Positions 9,015 to 17,068 of a stretch of 64,000 nt of DNA are shown in pieces (the first letter of the stretch is position 1; each line of letters opens with the position of its first letter). The notes under the pieces are model-generated. The model was not told the origin of the DNA and did no database searches. It worked only from the letters and a program-made list of their open reading frames with translations. The DNA lies in assembly GCA_927441425.1 (NCBI GenBank), contig CAKMKG010000010.1, positions 124,001-188,000 of the forward strand, in the 5' to 3' direction. The translations under genes and the position numbers were made by a program. Source of the stretch: an uncultured Bacillota bacterium. GTDB taxonomy: Bacteria; Bacillota; Clostridia; Peptostreptococcales; Anaerovoracaceae.

Positions 9015-10583
9015 ATGGATATAGAGATATTGAATAGCAAAAAGATTGCGGAACTGCGAGAAATTGCAAAGTCTTTTCATGTTCAAAATTATGAAAAGCT
9101 GAAAAAGGCCGAGTTGATTCAGGCGATTTCACAGCCTATTAAAAGTGAGGAGGTAGCTCCGGCAAAGTCTGCGGCAGCCCCGGATCAGACCGAGGCAGCT
9201 TCGGCAAAGTCTGCAGCCAGAGCGACCACCAGAAAGAAAACCGCACCAAAGCAGGAGATAAAATCGGAACCTCCTGCTGAGGCGGCCAGCCCGGCGGAAC
9301 CTAAGACGACACCGGCAGAGCCAAAGAAGGCACCGGCAGAGCCAAAGAAGGCACCGACAGAGGCAGTGGCTCCAACAACAACAACAGCAACAGCAACGGC
9401 AACGGAAGCCGTAGCAGTCGCTGCCGAGGGTCAAACTAAGAAAAACCCGGAAGGGCCGAGAGAAGACAGACCCGAAGTAGAAGGACTTCTGGAAATCGCC
9501 GAGGGCGGCTTTGGGTTCCTTCGATTTCATAATTTCCTGACCAGTGACAAGGATATTTATGTTTCTCCGTCTCAGATCAGACGATTTAACTTAAAAACAG
9601 GGGATAAATTAAGAGGAATATCCAGAAAGCCAAATGAAGGAGAACGATTTGGCGCGTTGCTGTATGTCAATTCGGTAAACGGAGATGAGCCGGGGGTTGC
9701 CATCAGAAGACCGGACTTTGACGATTTGACTCCAATCTTTCCAAATCAGAGAATTTCACTAGAAAACGGTGCGACGGAGCTTTCCATGCGATTGATCGAT
9801 CTTGTTGCTCCCATTGGAAAAGGGCAGCGAGGACTCATCGTTGCACCGCCGAAAGCCGGTAAAACAGTACTTTTAAAGAAGGTTGCAAACAGCATCGAAA
9901 AGATGTATCCCGATATCGAAATGATCGTTCTTCTCGTTGATGAACGCCCGGAGGAAGTAACCGACATGAAGCGGTCCATCTCAGGGGAAGTCATCTACTC
10001 CACCTTCGATGAACTTCCGCAGAACCATGTAAAGGTAGCGGAAATGGTTCTGGCTAGGGCACAACGTCTCGTCGAGCACGGAAAGGATGTCGTGATCCTG
10101 ATGGACAGCATAACAAGACTGGCAAGAGCCTACAATCTTGTGATTCCGCCTACAGGAAGGACCCTGTCCGGAGGACTGGATCCCGGCGCTTTGCACAAGC
10201 CGAAAAAGTTCTTCGGTGCAGCCCGAAAAATGGAAGAAGGCGGCAGCATCACGATTCTTGCAACGGCGCTCATCGAAACCGGGAGCCGCATGGACGATAT
10301 GATCTTTGAAGAATTCAAGGGAACAGGAAACATGGAGCTGCATCTGGATCGTAAGCTTTCGGAAAAGAGAATCTTCCCGGCAATCAATCTGAACAAATCC
10401 GGAACAAGAAGAGAAGATCTGCTCATGAGTCAGGACGAGCTGGAAGCAGTCTGGACCATGAGACGAGCCATGGCGAATATCGGAACACAGGAGGTCACGG
10501 AAAATATTATTGACCAGCTTGCCCATACAAAAAACAATGCCGACTTTATCAGGCTCATAAAAAAGACGAAGCTGGAGGCATAA
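9015..10583 (+). CDS. rho: Transcription termination factor Rho
   Basis: A hexameric RNA-dependent ATPase that terminates transcription. 522 aa: an N-terminal Rho_N/SAP-like helix bundle (residues 1-40), a low-complexity insert rich in Ala, Pro, Glu, Lys and Thr (about 45-150), the cold-shock-like RNA-binding domain starting at [15 protein letters not shown], then the RecA-type motor. The Walker A-like [39 protein letters not shown] and the Q-loop region [20 protein letters not shown] are conserved. The insert lengthens the protein by about 100 aa over E. coli Rho (419 aa). Good ribosome binding site (GGGAGG). It heads the rho-DUF1385-prmC string. Confidence 0.96.
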   Translation: MDIEILNSKKIAELREIAKSFHVQNYEKLKKAELIQAISQPIKSEEVAPAKSAAAPDQTEAASAKSAARATTRKKTAPKQEIKSEPPAEAASPAEPKTTPAEPKKAPAEPKKAPTEAVAPTTTTATATATEAVAVAAEGQTKKNPEGPREDRPEVEGLLEIAEGGFGFLRFHNFLTSDKDIYVSPSQIRRFNLKTGDKLRGISRKPNEGERFGALLYVNSVNGDEPGVAIRRPDFDDLTPIFPNQRISLENGATELSMRLIDLVAPIGKGQRGLIVAPPKAGKTVLLKKVANSIEKMYPDIEMIVLLVDERPEEVTDMKRSISGEVIYSTFDELPQNHVKVAEMVLARAQRLVEHGKDVVILMDSITRLARAYNLVIPPTGRTLSGGLDPGALHKPKKFFGAARKMEEGGSITILATALIETGSRMDDMIFEEFKGTGNMELHLDRKLSEKRIFPAINLNKSGTRREDLLMSQDELEAVWTMRRAMANIGTQEVTENIIDQLAHTKNNADFIRLIKKTKLEA

Positions 10584-10588
10584 AGAGA

Positions 10589-11635
10589 TTGGACTTTAAG
10601 AAAATTTTTATCAAGAGCGCTTGCCCGACAAAGGTTGGCGGTCAGGCAGTTCTGGAAGGAATCATGATGAAGGGTGAGGATCGCACTGCCGTGGTGATTC
10701 GCAAGCCTGACGACTCGCTTCATATCAAGACTGAGCTGCTGAAAAAACCGGGAAAGGTGAAAAAAATCCCGGTTTTGAGAGGCGTTTTCATCTTTGTCGA
10801 TTCTCTGGTCGTCGGGACGAGGACGCTGCTCTATTCCGCAGAAGTACTGGAGAGCTGCGAGGGCAGCCAGGGCTACGAAAAGGATAAGCTGACGCTCTGG
10901 ATGGAAAAGAAATTCGGAGAAAAGGGTGCGCTGAATGCGATCTTATATCTCTCCGTTGTGCTTGCAATTCTGTTTACAGTTGGTATCTTTATCATCGCGC
11001 CCACAGCCGTGGTGAGTGTTTTCAAATATATTACCACCAATGAGGTGGTGTTGAATCTGATCGAAGGATTTTTCCGAATCGCACTCTTTGTGATCTATAT
11101 CCTGCTCATCTCAAAGATGAAGGATATCCAGACCGTATTCCAATACCATGGAGCGGAGCACAAAGCCATTCACTGCTATGAAAGTGGATTGGAGCTGACT
11201 CCGGAAAACTGCAAGCCATTTCAAACCCTGCACCCTAGATGCGGAACCAGTTTTCTCATGTTTGTCATGGTGATCAGTCTGCTTCTGTTTTCCCTGTTGG
11301 GCTGGCCCAATCTGGCATGGAGGATCACATCCCGATTGCTGCTGATCCCCATCATCGCCGGGTTGTCCTATGAGCTACTCCGATGGGCGGGACGCAGTGA
11401 TTCCATTGCAGTGAAAATCCTAAGCGTTCCCGGCTTGCTGCTTCAGAAGCTGACCACGAAGGAGCCGGAGGAGAAACAGCTGGAGGTTGCCATAGCTGCG
11501 ATGAAGGCAGTGCTGGTGTCGGCGGAAACGCCGGTTTATGTAGGGAGTTGCGACAAGGATGGCAGGTTGATCGCGGACGAGGAAAAGCCCGCCGGTAATA
11601 CAGCCGATGAAAAACCGGAAGAGAAAGAGGAGTAA
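10589..11635 (+). CDS. DUF1385 (YqhQ-like) membrane protein
   Basis: 348 aa, starting at TTG 10589, 5 bp after rho, with GGAGG about 10 nt upstream. The N-terminal KVGGQAVLEGIMMKG is the DUF1385 signature, and FQYHGAEHKAIHCYE is a second conserved block with two histidines. Several hydrophobic helices (about residues 113-140, 155-180 and 220-260) place it in the membrane. The function is not established. Its placement between rho and prmC is common in clostridia. The C-terminal tail is charged (Glu/Lys-rich). Confidence 0.88.
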   Translation: MDFKKIFIKSACPTKVGGQAVLEGIMMKGEDRTAVVIRKPDDSLHIKTELLKKPGKVKKIPVLRGVFIFVDSLVVGTRTLLYSAEVLESCEGSQGYEKDKLTLWMEKKFGEKGALNAILYLSVVLAILFTVGIFIIAPTAVVSVFKYITTNEVVLNLIEGFFRIALFVIYILLISKMKDIQTVFQYHGAEHKAIHCYESGLELTPENCKPFQTLHPRCGTSFLMFVMVISLLLFSLLGWPNLAWRITSRLLLIPIIAGLSYELLRWAGRSDSIAVKILSVPGLLLQKLTTKEPEEKQLEVAIAAMKAVLVSAETPVYVGSCDKDGRLIADEEKPAGNTADEKPEEKEE

Positions 11636-11641
11636 TCATCT

Positions 11642-12562
11642 ATGAGCCTAATCATAAAAGAACTTTTGCAAATTGGAGAAGCAGCACTACAGAAAGCAGG
11701 CTGCATGGATCCCCGGATTGATGCGGAACTGATTATGCGATTCCTGTTGACGATGGACAGGCAGGAGTTATTTATCAAATCTGCCTCCTTGCTTGATGAA
11801 AAAAGATGCGAAGCATATTTTAAACTGATCGACATCAGAGCCGGAGGAACACCGGTCCAATACATAACCGGAGAACAGGAATTTATGGGAATTCCCTTCA
11901 AGGTCAACGAGAATGTCCTGATCCCAAGGCAGGATACGGAGACTCTGGTTGAGGAAATCATCAGTGACTTGAAAGCCATGACCGCCGGGAAAAAGAACCC
12001 GGGAGGCGGATATCTGATCTTGGATTTATGCTGCGGAAGCGGTGCCATCGGGGTAAGCCTCTGCAAGCTGATCAAGGAGGTCAGGGTGACGGGAACCGAT
12101 ATTAGCGGCAAGGCAATCACCGTTGCAAAAGAAAATGCACAGAATGCCGGTGTCGGCAAGCTGATGAAATTTGTGGAGAGTGATTTATTCGGCTCCCTGC
12201 GAAAAGGGATCGGTGGAACAAAGTATCATGTGATCGCATCCAACCCCCCTTATATCAGGAGGGAAATCATACCAACCCTGCAGCGAGAGATTACGGAGCA
12301 TGAACCGTTGCTGGCCCTGGACGGCGGAGAGGACGGACTAGATTTTTATCGCCGCATTCTAAAGGACGCCCCGGAGTATCTCAAGACGGAGGGAATGCTG
12401 TTCCTCGAGATTGGGAACGATCAGGGGGAGGCGGTCTGTGATATGGCTAGAAGCACAGAGCGGTTTGAAGCGATCACCGTCGTGAGAGATCTTGCCGGCC
12501 ATGACAGAGTGGTAAAATGTAAACTGAAACGGCCTGAGAAAAAGTCCCGCAAGAAAAAATAA
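11642..12562 (+). CDS. prmC: Peptide chain release factor N5-glutamine methyltransferase
   Basis: 306 aa. It methylates the glutamine of the GGQ motif in release factors, using S-adenosylmethionine. The N-terminal helical domain carries IDAELIMRFLL. The SAM-binding motif ILDLCCGSGAIGVSL lies near residue 125, and the substrate-clamping NPPY is at about 200-203. TPVQYITGEQEFMG is also typical of the family. The start is 7 bp after the DUF1385 gene. Its target release factor gene prfA is usually the immediate neighbour, but here it lies 13 kb downstream, separated by the dehydratase cluster. Confidence 0.95.
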   Translation: MSLIIKELLQIGEAALQKAGCMDPRIDAELIMRFLLTMDRQELFIKSASLLDEKRCEAYFKLIDIRAGGTPVQYITGEQEFMGIPFKVNENVLIPRQDTETLVEEIISDLKAMTAGKKNPGGGYLILDLCCGSGAIGVSLCKLIKEVRVTGTDISGKAITVAKENAQNAGVGKLMKFVESDLFGSLRKGIGGTKYHVIASNPPYIRREIIPTLQREITEHEPLLALDGGEDGLDFYRRILKDAPEYLKTEGMLFLEIGNDQGEAVCDMARSTERFEAITVVRDLAGHDRVVKCKLKRPEKKSRKKK

Positions 12563-12638
12563 CTGCTGCAGGAAGTCTGAATAACAGCTGCCCAGTTATT
12601 GACAAGGATAAATTGTCAGATAATTTAGGAATTACTTC

Positions 12639-12667
12639 TTGACAGAAGAAAAAAACCATAGCATAAT
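12639..12667 (+). promoter_or_regulatory. Sigma-A promoter of the dehydratase cluster
   Basis: A consensus TTGACA (12639-12644) and CATAAT (12662-12667) are separated by 17 bp. The predicted start near 12674 gives a leader of about 180 nt. A second TTGACA at 12599-12604 with TAATTT 16 bp downstream could be an alternative promoter. Confidence 0.7.
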
Positions 12668-12717
12668 GAATACAATCATATATGGCAGATGGATATAGGC
12701 GTTGAGCAGATTGAAGT

Positions 12718-12836
12718 AAGCCACAAATGAGGGTATAAACCAATAAGTGACGGTCACAGGACTGAAAATTCAGTCAGGTGGGCAGGATCACTTTGAATGT
12801 TTGTATCGTCATTTGTGGCTTTTTATCTTTTTTGCT
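12718..12836 (+). promoter_or_regulatory. Long structured 5' leader with terminator-like closing stem (candidate riboswitch or attenuator)
   Basis: AAGCCACAAATGA (12718-12730) pairs perfectly with TCATTTGTGGCTT (12809-12821), followed by a T-run to 12832. Inside, GGTATAAAC (12732-12740) pairs with GTTTGTATC (12799-12807) using G-U pairs. AAGTGA (12745-12750) pairs with TCACTT (12788-12793). A hairpin GACTGAA/TTCAGTC (12760-12775) sits at the centre. The outer stem plus T-run would terminate transcription just before the first dehydratase gene. I do not recognise a known class; the cobalamin riboswitch conserved boxes are not visible. Confidence 0.65.
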
Positions 12837-12856
12837 TAAGAAAAGAAGGAGGGTAT

Positions 12857-14521
12857 ATGAAAAGATCGAAACGATTTGAAAAGCTGGAAAAAATGCCAAT
12901 CAATTCAGACGGCTTTTCTTACGAGTGGGTGGACGTTGGTCTGGTCACCATGGAATCGCCCAATGATCCAAATCCAAGTATTCGCATCGAGAATGGACGA
13001 ATCGCGGAAATGGATGGCAAGGAACGAAAGGACTTTGATTCCCTAGATAAGTTTATTGCAGATTATGGAATCAATGTGGCGGAAGCGGAACGATCCATGG
13101 GCATCGACTCCCTTGCAATTGCAAGGATGCTGGTGGACATTCACGTATCAAGACAGGAAATTGTAAAAATTTGCAGTGGCTGTACACCGGCAAAGCTGGT
13201 GGAAGTGATCAATCATCTCAATGTCGTGGAGATGATGATGGCTCAGATGAAGATGAGAGCGAGAAAGAATCCGGCAAATCAGGCACACGCAACCAATCTG
13301 GATGACAATCCGGTATTGATTGCGGCCGATGCGGCGGAGGAAGCATTGAGAGGCTTCGCGGAAGTGGAGACCACCTGCGCCCTTGCCCGCTATGCGCCTT
13401 TTAACGCCATCGCACTGATGCTGGGTGCACAAACCGGAAGAGCGGGGGTCCTCAATCAGTGCTCCATGGAAGAAGCGACTGAGCTGGAGCTTGGGATGAG
13501 AGGCTTTACCTCCTATGCGGAAACCTTATCTGTTTACGGAACGGAAACCGTATTGATTGACGGCGGAGATACCGCTTATTCCAAAGCATTCCTGGCCTCC
13601 GCCTATGCATCCAGAGGAATCAAGATCCGATTCACCTCAGGGACAGGCTCTGAAGTGTTGATGGGAAATGCAGAACAAAAGAGCATGCTGTATTTGGAGG
13701 TGCGCTGCCTCTTTCTCACGAAGGCCTGCGGCGTGCAGGGGATCCAAAACGGATCCATCAACGCCATCCCGCTGGTTGCAGCTTTGCCAAACGGATTCAG
13801 AGCCATCGCAGCGGAAAACCTGATTGCTTCCATGCTGAACATTGAAGTTGCGGCAGGAAACGATACCGCATTTACCCATTCCGATTTCAGAAGAGGCGTT
13901 AAGCTGGCAATGCAATTTATGCCGGGAACCGACTACATCACATCAGGCTTCGGCGGAATTCCAAATCTGGATAACGTATTTGCAGGCTCAAACGAGGACT
14001 GTGACGATTATGATGACTTTTATGTGCTGCAAAGAGATATGAAGGTGGACGGCGGTATCAAACCCATCAAGGAAGAGGACGCGATCGCTGTCCGCAACAT
14101 GGCGGCAAAGGTCTGTCAGACCGTATTCCGACATCTGGGTCTGCCTGAAATCACCGATGAGGAAGTGGAAGCGGCAACCTACGCGTATTGCTACACGGAT
14201 ATGCCTCCAAGAAACAAAGCAGAGGATATGAAGGCCGCAACGGACATGATGGAAAGAGGAATCACAGGCTTTGATATTGTGAAGGGTTTGCATGAAAACG
14301 GATTTGAAGAAATCGCGGAACGGGTCATGAATATGCTGAAGCAGCGTGTCATCGGCGACTATCTCCATACCTCTTCTGTCCTGGATGAAAATTTCAAGGT
14401 CATGAGTGCAATCAACAATCAGAACGATTATATGGGTCCGGGAACGGGCTACCGTCTAAGCGACGAGCGGTGGGCTGAGCTGAAAGAAAAATTCAATGCG
14501 TTGAAACCGCAGGATATTTAG
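12857..14521 (+). CDS. pduC: B12-dependent diol/glycerol dehydratase-type large (alpha) subunit, copy 1
   Basis: 554 aa TIM-barrel subunit of an adenosylcobalamin enzyme that, in known members, converts 1,2-diols or glycerol to aldehydes. The ATG at 12857 follows AGGAGGG. An in-frame ATG at 12797 lies inside the leader hairpin and is rejected. Compared with Klebsiella PduC (numbering offset +1), the catalytic and metal residues are kept: Gln142, His144, Glu171, Glu206, Glu222, Gln297, Asp336, Ser363 and Phe375. Two substrate-pocket residues differ: Asn302 replaces Ser301 and Thr337 replaces Gln336. First gene after the structured leader, followed 16 bp later by the beta subunit. The fold assignment is certain; the substrate is not known. 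Confidence 0.93.
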   Translation: MKRSKRFEKLEKMPINSDGFSYEWVDVGLVTMESPNDPNPSIRIENGRIAEMDGKERKDFDSLDKFIADYGINVAEAERSMGIDSLAIARMLVDIHVSRQEIVKICSGCTPAKLVEVINHLNVVEMMMAQMKMRARKNPANQAHATNLDDNPVLIAADAAEEALRGFAEVETTCALARYAPFNAIALMLGAQTGRAGVLNQCSMEEATELELGMRGFTSYAETLSVYGTETVLIDGGDTAYSKAFLASAYASRGIKIRFTSGTGSEVLMGNAEQKSMLYLEVRCLFLTKACGVQGIQNGSINAIPLVAALPNGFRAIAAENLIASMLNIEVAAGNDTAFTHSDFRRGVKLAMQFMPGTDYITSGFGGIPNLDNVFAGSNEDCDDYDDFYVLQRDMKVDGGIKPIKEEDAIAVRNMAAKVCQTVFRHLGLPEITDEEVEAATYAYCYTDMPPRNKAEDMKAATDMMERGITGFDIVKGLHENGFEEIAERVMNMLKQRVIGDYLHTSSVLDENFKVMSAINNQNDYMGPGTGYRLSDERWAELKEKFNALKPQDI

Positions 14522-14537
14522 GAAGGAGGGTGCAAAC

Positions 14538-15101
14538 ATGTCAGACGAATACGAAAACAACATCACAGTGACCGAATTGGACACGGCTTCTCAGGGAACC
14601 GGTGCTGATGAGGTAGTCATTGCAGTTTCACCGGCCTTTGGAACCAAAATAAAAAAATCGATTGTAGACATCGGACTGGATAAAATACTGAAAGAATTAT
14701 GTGCTGGTATTGAAGAGGAAGGGCTGAAGTATCGCTTCGTCAAGGTATATAACTCTACGGATCTTGCTCTTATCGCAAGTCAGGGTTCCAAGCTTTCCGG
14801 TTCCGGCATCTGTGTGGGTCTGCAGTCAAGAGGCACAACGGTGATTCATCAAAGAGATCTGGTCCCCTTGGATAACCTGGAATTGTTCCCCCAATCTCCC
14901 CTTTATGATGAAACAATCTATCGGAAGATAGGGAAAAATGCAGCTAAATATGCCAAGGGAGAAAATCCGGAACCGGTGGAAATCCTGAATGATTTCATGG
15001 TACCCTCCAAATATTTGGTGAAATCCACATTGCTTCATTTTAAGGAAGGCGAAATGATGGATAAGTCAAGAAAGGCTGTCAATGTGGAAATCACATTTTA
15101 G
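14538..15101 (+). CDS. pduD: Dehydratase medium (beta) subunit, copy 1
   Basis: 187 aa, the medium subunit that with alpha sandwiches adenosylcobalamin. It has the family blocks ADEVVIAVSPAFG, LCAGIEEEGLKYRFVKVY, SKLSGSGICVGLQSRGT, VIHQRDLVPLDNLELFPQ and KIGKNAAKYAKGENPEP. It starts after GGAAGGAGGG and shows no N-terminal extension of the kind that targets PduD to microcompartments beyond about 20 polar residues. The matching small subunit is not next: a permease gene intervenes before pduE. Confidence 0.9.
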   Translation: MSDEYENNITVTELDTASQGTGADEVVIAVSPAFGTKIKKSIVDIGLDKILKELCAGIEEEGLKYRFVKVYNSTDLALIASQGSKLSGSGICVGLQSRGTTVIHQRDLVPLDNLELFPQSPLYDETIYRKIGKNAAKYAKGENPEPVEILNDFMVPSKYLVKSTLLHFKEGEMMDKSRKAVNVEITF

Positions 15102-15167
15102 CAGATACATGAACCGTTATTATAAGATTAAGGTATTGTGAAGTTTTAAAGAAAAGGAGAACAGATT

Positions 15168-16499
15168 ATGTCAAACAACAACACAGACTTACAACTGAAA
15201 AAAGTTCTGAAGCCGATACATTTATGGGCGATTGCTGTTGGCTTAGTTATTTCCGGACAGTTTTACGGATTTAGCTATGGATATGCAGCAGGCGGACCGG
15301 TATCATTCTTATTATCCTTTATCCCCGTCAGTATTTTCTATTTCAGCTTTATCTTCTGCTACACAGAGCTTGCCACAAGCATTCCCCACGCGGGGGGGCC
15401 GTCGGCATACACACGCAGAGCAATGGGACCTTTCTGGGGATTTGTAACCGGCTTTAGTATGCTGCTTGCCTTCCTCATGGCACCTTGCGCGATCTCCCTT
15501 GCAGTGGGCGCAGTCATCAATTTCTTGTTTCCTGCGATCCCTGCAATGACAGCAACCATGGTATTCTTGATTGGATTTATCTTAATTGCCACATTAGGAG
15601 TCGAATCCTCTGCAAAGATTGAGCTTGCGGTTACCGTACTTTCTTTACTGGGTCTTCTGCTATTCTATTTCCTGGCAGCGCCTCATTTTGAAGTGGAAAA
15701 CCTGATCACCACACCTGCATTGACCAATGGCTTTTGGGGAATCTGCGGAGCCGTTACCTTTGCAATGTGGCTCTATTTCGCAGTAGAAGGTGCTGCGATG
15801 AGCGCGGAAGAAATGAAAAACCCGAAAAAAGATATTCCGAAGGCGTATATCGGCGCAATGTTAACACTGGGCGTTACCGCGCTGATCACCATCGTTTTAG
15901 CAGGCGGCGTAGGAGATTACCAAGCGATTGCTTCTGTTGATTTCCCGCTGACACAGGCGTTGTCCAATGCATTGGGACCTGACAGCGTATGGGTAACGAT
16001 TATGGCTTTGGTTGGATTGGTTGGCTTAACAGCCAGTATGATCGGCTGTGTTCTTGGCTATTCCCGTCAATGCTATGCAATGGCCAGAACCGGTTACCTT
16101 CCGGAGTTCCTTTCAAAATTGAATGTCAAGTTTAAGACACCTCACTATGCTCTGATCGTACCCGGAGTCATTGCAGTTGCAGTAGCGCTTTCCGGACTGA
16201 CTGCAGTTGTTATCACCATTTCCGTATTCAGTGCATTATTCATGTATATCCTTGCAACAATCAGTGTGTTTATTCTTCACAAAAAAGAACCAAACATGGA
16301 GAGACCATACAAAGTTGCCTATCCAATCATGCCGATCATATCCTTGGTCAGCGTACTGTTCATTACCTTCTGCGTCGTTGCCTTCAATCTGGCAATCGTC
16401 AAGTGGGTACTGCTGGTTTACGCAATCGCGATCCTCTATTACTTCCTGCTGGGAAGAAAAAGACTAAGACCTTACGAGGAAGAATTCGACCTGGATTAA
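15168..16499 (+). CDS. APC-family permease, ethanolamine-permease-like
   Basis: 443 aa with about 12 membrane helices. It belongs to the amino acid-polyamine-organocation family. Segments such as VISGQFYGFSYGYAAGG, PHAGGPSAYTRRAMGPFWGF, YFAVEGAAMSAEEMKNPKKD, YSRQCYAMARTGYLPE and EPNMERPYKV recall ethanolamine permeases (Eat) as I remember them; no alignment was run. It is placed between the beta and gamma subunit genes, 66 bp after pduD and 15 bp before pduE, and so belongs to the same transcript. I infer that the dehydratase substrate, or a precursor, is an amino alcohol or similar amine-bearing compound rather than plain propanediol or glycerol. Confidence 0.85.
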   Translation: MSNNNTDLQLKKVLKPIHLWAIAVGLVISGQFYGFSYGYAAGGPVSFLLSFIPVSIFYFSFIFCYTELATSIPHAGGPSAYTRRAMGPFWGFVTGFSMLLAFLMAPCAISLAVGAVINFLFPAIPAMTATMVFLIGFILIATLGVESSAKIELAVTVLSLLGLLLFYFLAAPHFEVENLITTPALTNGFWGICGAVTFAMWLYFAVEGAAMSAEEMKNPKKDIPKAYIGAMLTLGVTALITIVLAGGVGDYQAIASVDFPLTQALSNALGPDSVWVTIMALVGLVGLTASMIGCVLGYSRQCYAMARTGYLPEFLSKLNVKFKTPHYALIVPGVIAVAVALSGLTAVVITISVFSALFMYILATISVFILHKKEPNMERPYKVAYPIMPIISLVSVLFITFCVVAFNLAIVKWVLLVYAIAILYYFLLGRKRLRPYEEEFDLD

Positions 16500-16514
16500 T
16501 AGGAGGTGAATGAA

Positions 16515-16934
16515 TTGGAAAAGCTAAATGCAAATACGGATTATCCGTTATATGAAAAACATCCGGAGCTCATCAAAACCCAGACAGGGAAATCCATAGA
16601 TGAAATCAATATGGAAAACATCCTTTCCGGGAAGGTAATGCCCTCTGACTGCAGAATCAGCGCCGAGACTCTGGTCTATCAGGCCGAGATTCAGGAATCC
16701 TTCGGGAATCCTGCAATCGGTGCGAACTTCCGCCGGGCGGCAGAGATGACCCGGATCCCAGACGATAGGATCATCCAGATCTACAATCGCATGAGACCCC
16801 ATGTTTCCACAAAGGAAGAGCTCTTGGCCATCGCTGAGGAATTGGAAACACAGTATGATGCCAAGATCAATGCCGCCTTATTACGAGAAACAGCGGAAGT
16901 ATATGAAGAAAGAAAAATGTTCCGCGTAGACTAG
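16515..16934 (+). CDS. pduE: Dehydratase small (gamma) subunit, copy 1
   Basis: 139 aa helical small subunit of the dehydratase. Family features are DYPLYEKHPELI, TGKSIDEI, DCRISAETLVYQAEIQE, ANFRRAAEM and RMRPHVSTKEELLAIAEELE. TTG 16515 is chosen: it sits 8 nt after AGGAGG and aligns with the ATG of the second copy (MDRLHVKKDYPL). The alternative GTG at 16506 overlaps the ribosome binding site. It is followed by a long hairpin and the reactivase genes. Confidence 0.9.
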   Translation: MEKLNANTDYPLYEKHPELIKTQTGKSIDEINMENILSGKVMPSDCRISAETLVYQAEIQESFGNPAIGANFRRAAEMTRIPDDRIIQIYNRMRPHVSTKEELLAIAEELETQYDAKINAALLRETAEVYEERKMFRVD

Positions 16935-16974
16935 TAAAATCAGATATGATAGACTTGAAGCATAAATTATAAGT

Positions 16975-17036
16975 AAGCTGTACAAATCACTACCGTTGCC
17001 CCTGCTTCAGCAACGGTAGTGATTCCCGTACAGCTT
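16975..17036 (+). promoter_or_regulatory. Long near-perfect hairpin between pduE and the reactivase genes
   Basis: AAGCTGTAC (16975-16983) pairs with GTACAGCTT (17028-17036), and inside it ATCACTACCGTTGC (16986-16999) pairs perfectly with GCAACGGTAGTGAT (17010-17023). No T-run follows, so a simple terminator is unlikely. It could be an mRNA processing or stability element or an operator palindrome that uncouples reactivase from subunit expression. Confidence 0.7.
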
Positions 17037-17068
17037 GAAAAATTTCTGCATACCCCAGGGAGGAAAAG

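Noticed and set aside
9357-9440. Short tandem repeat or coding-phase switch in rho
   Set aside because: The Ala/Thr codon run is in frame, is interrupted by substitutions, and both flanks encode clear Rho; there is no sign of a frameshift.
12474-12743. 89-aa minus-strand ORF over the prmC end and the dehydratase leader
   Set aside because: It runs antisense through prmC and the structured leader, shows no recognisable motif and has no convincing ribosome binding site.
12674-12856. Cobalamin riboswitch upstream of the B12-dependent enzymes
   Set aside because: Expected from the gene content, but I could not find the conserved core boxes of that class. It is reported as an unassigned leader instead.
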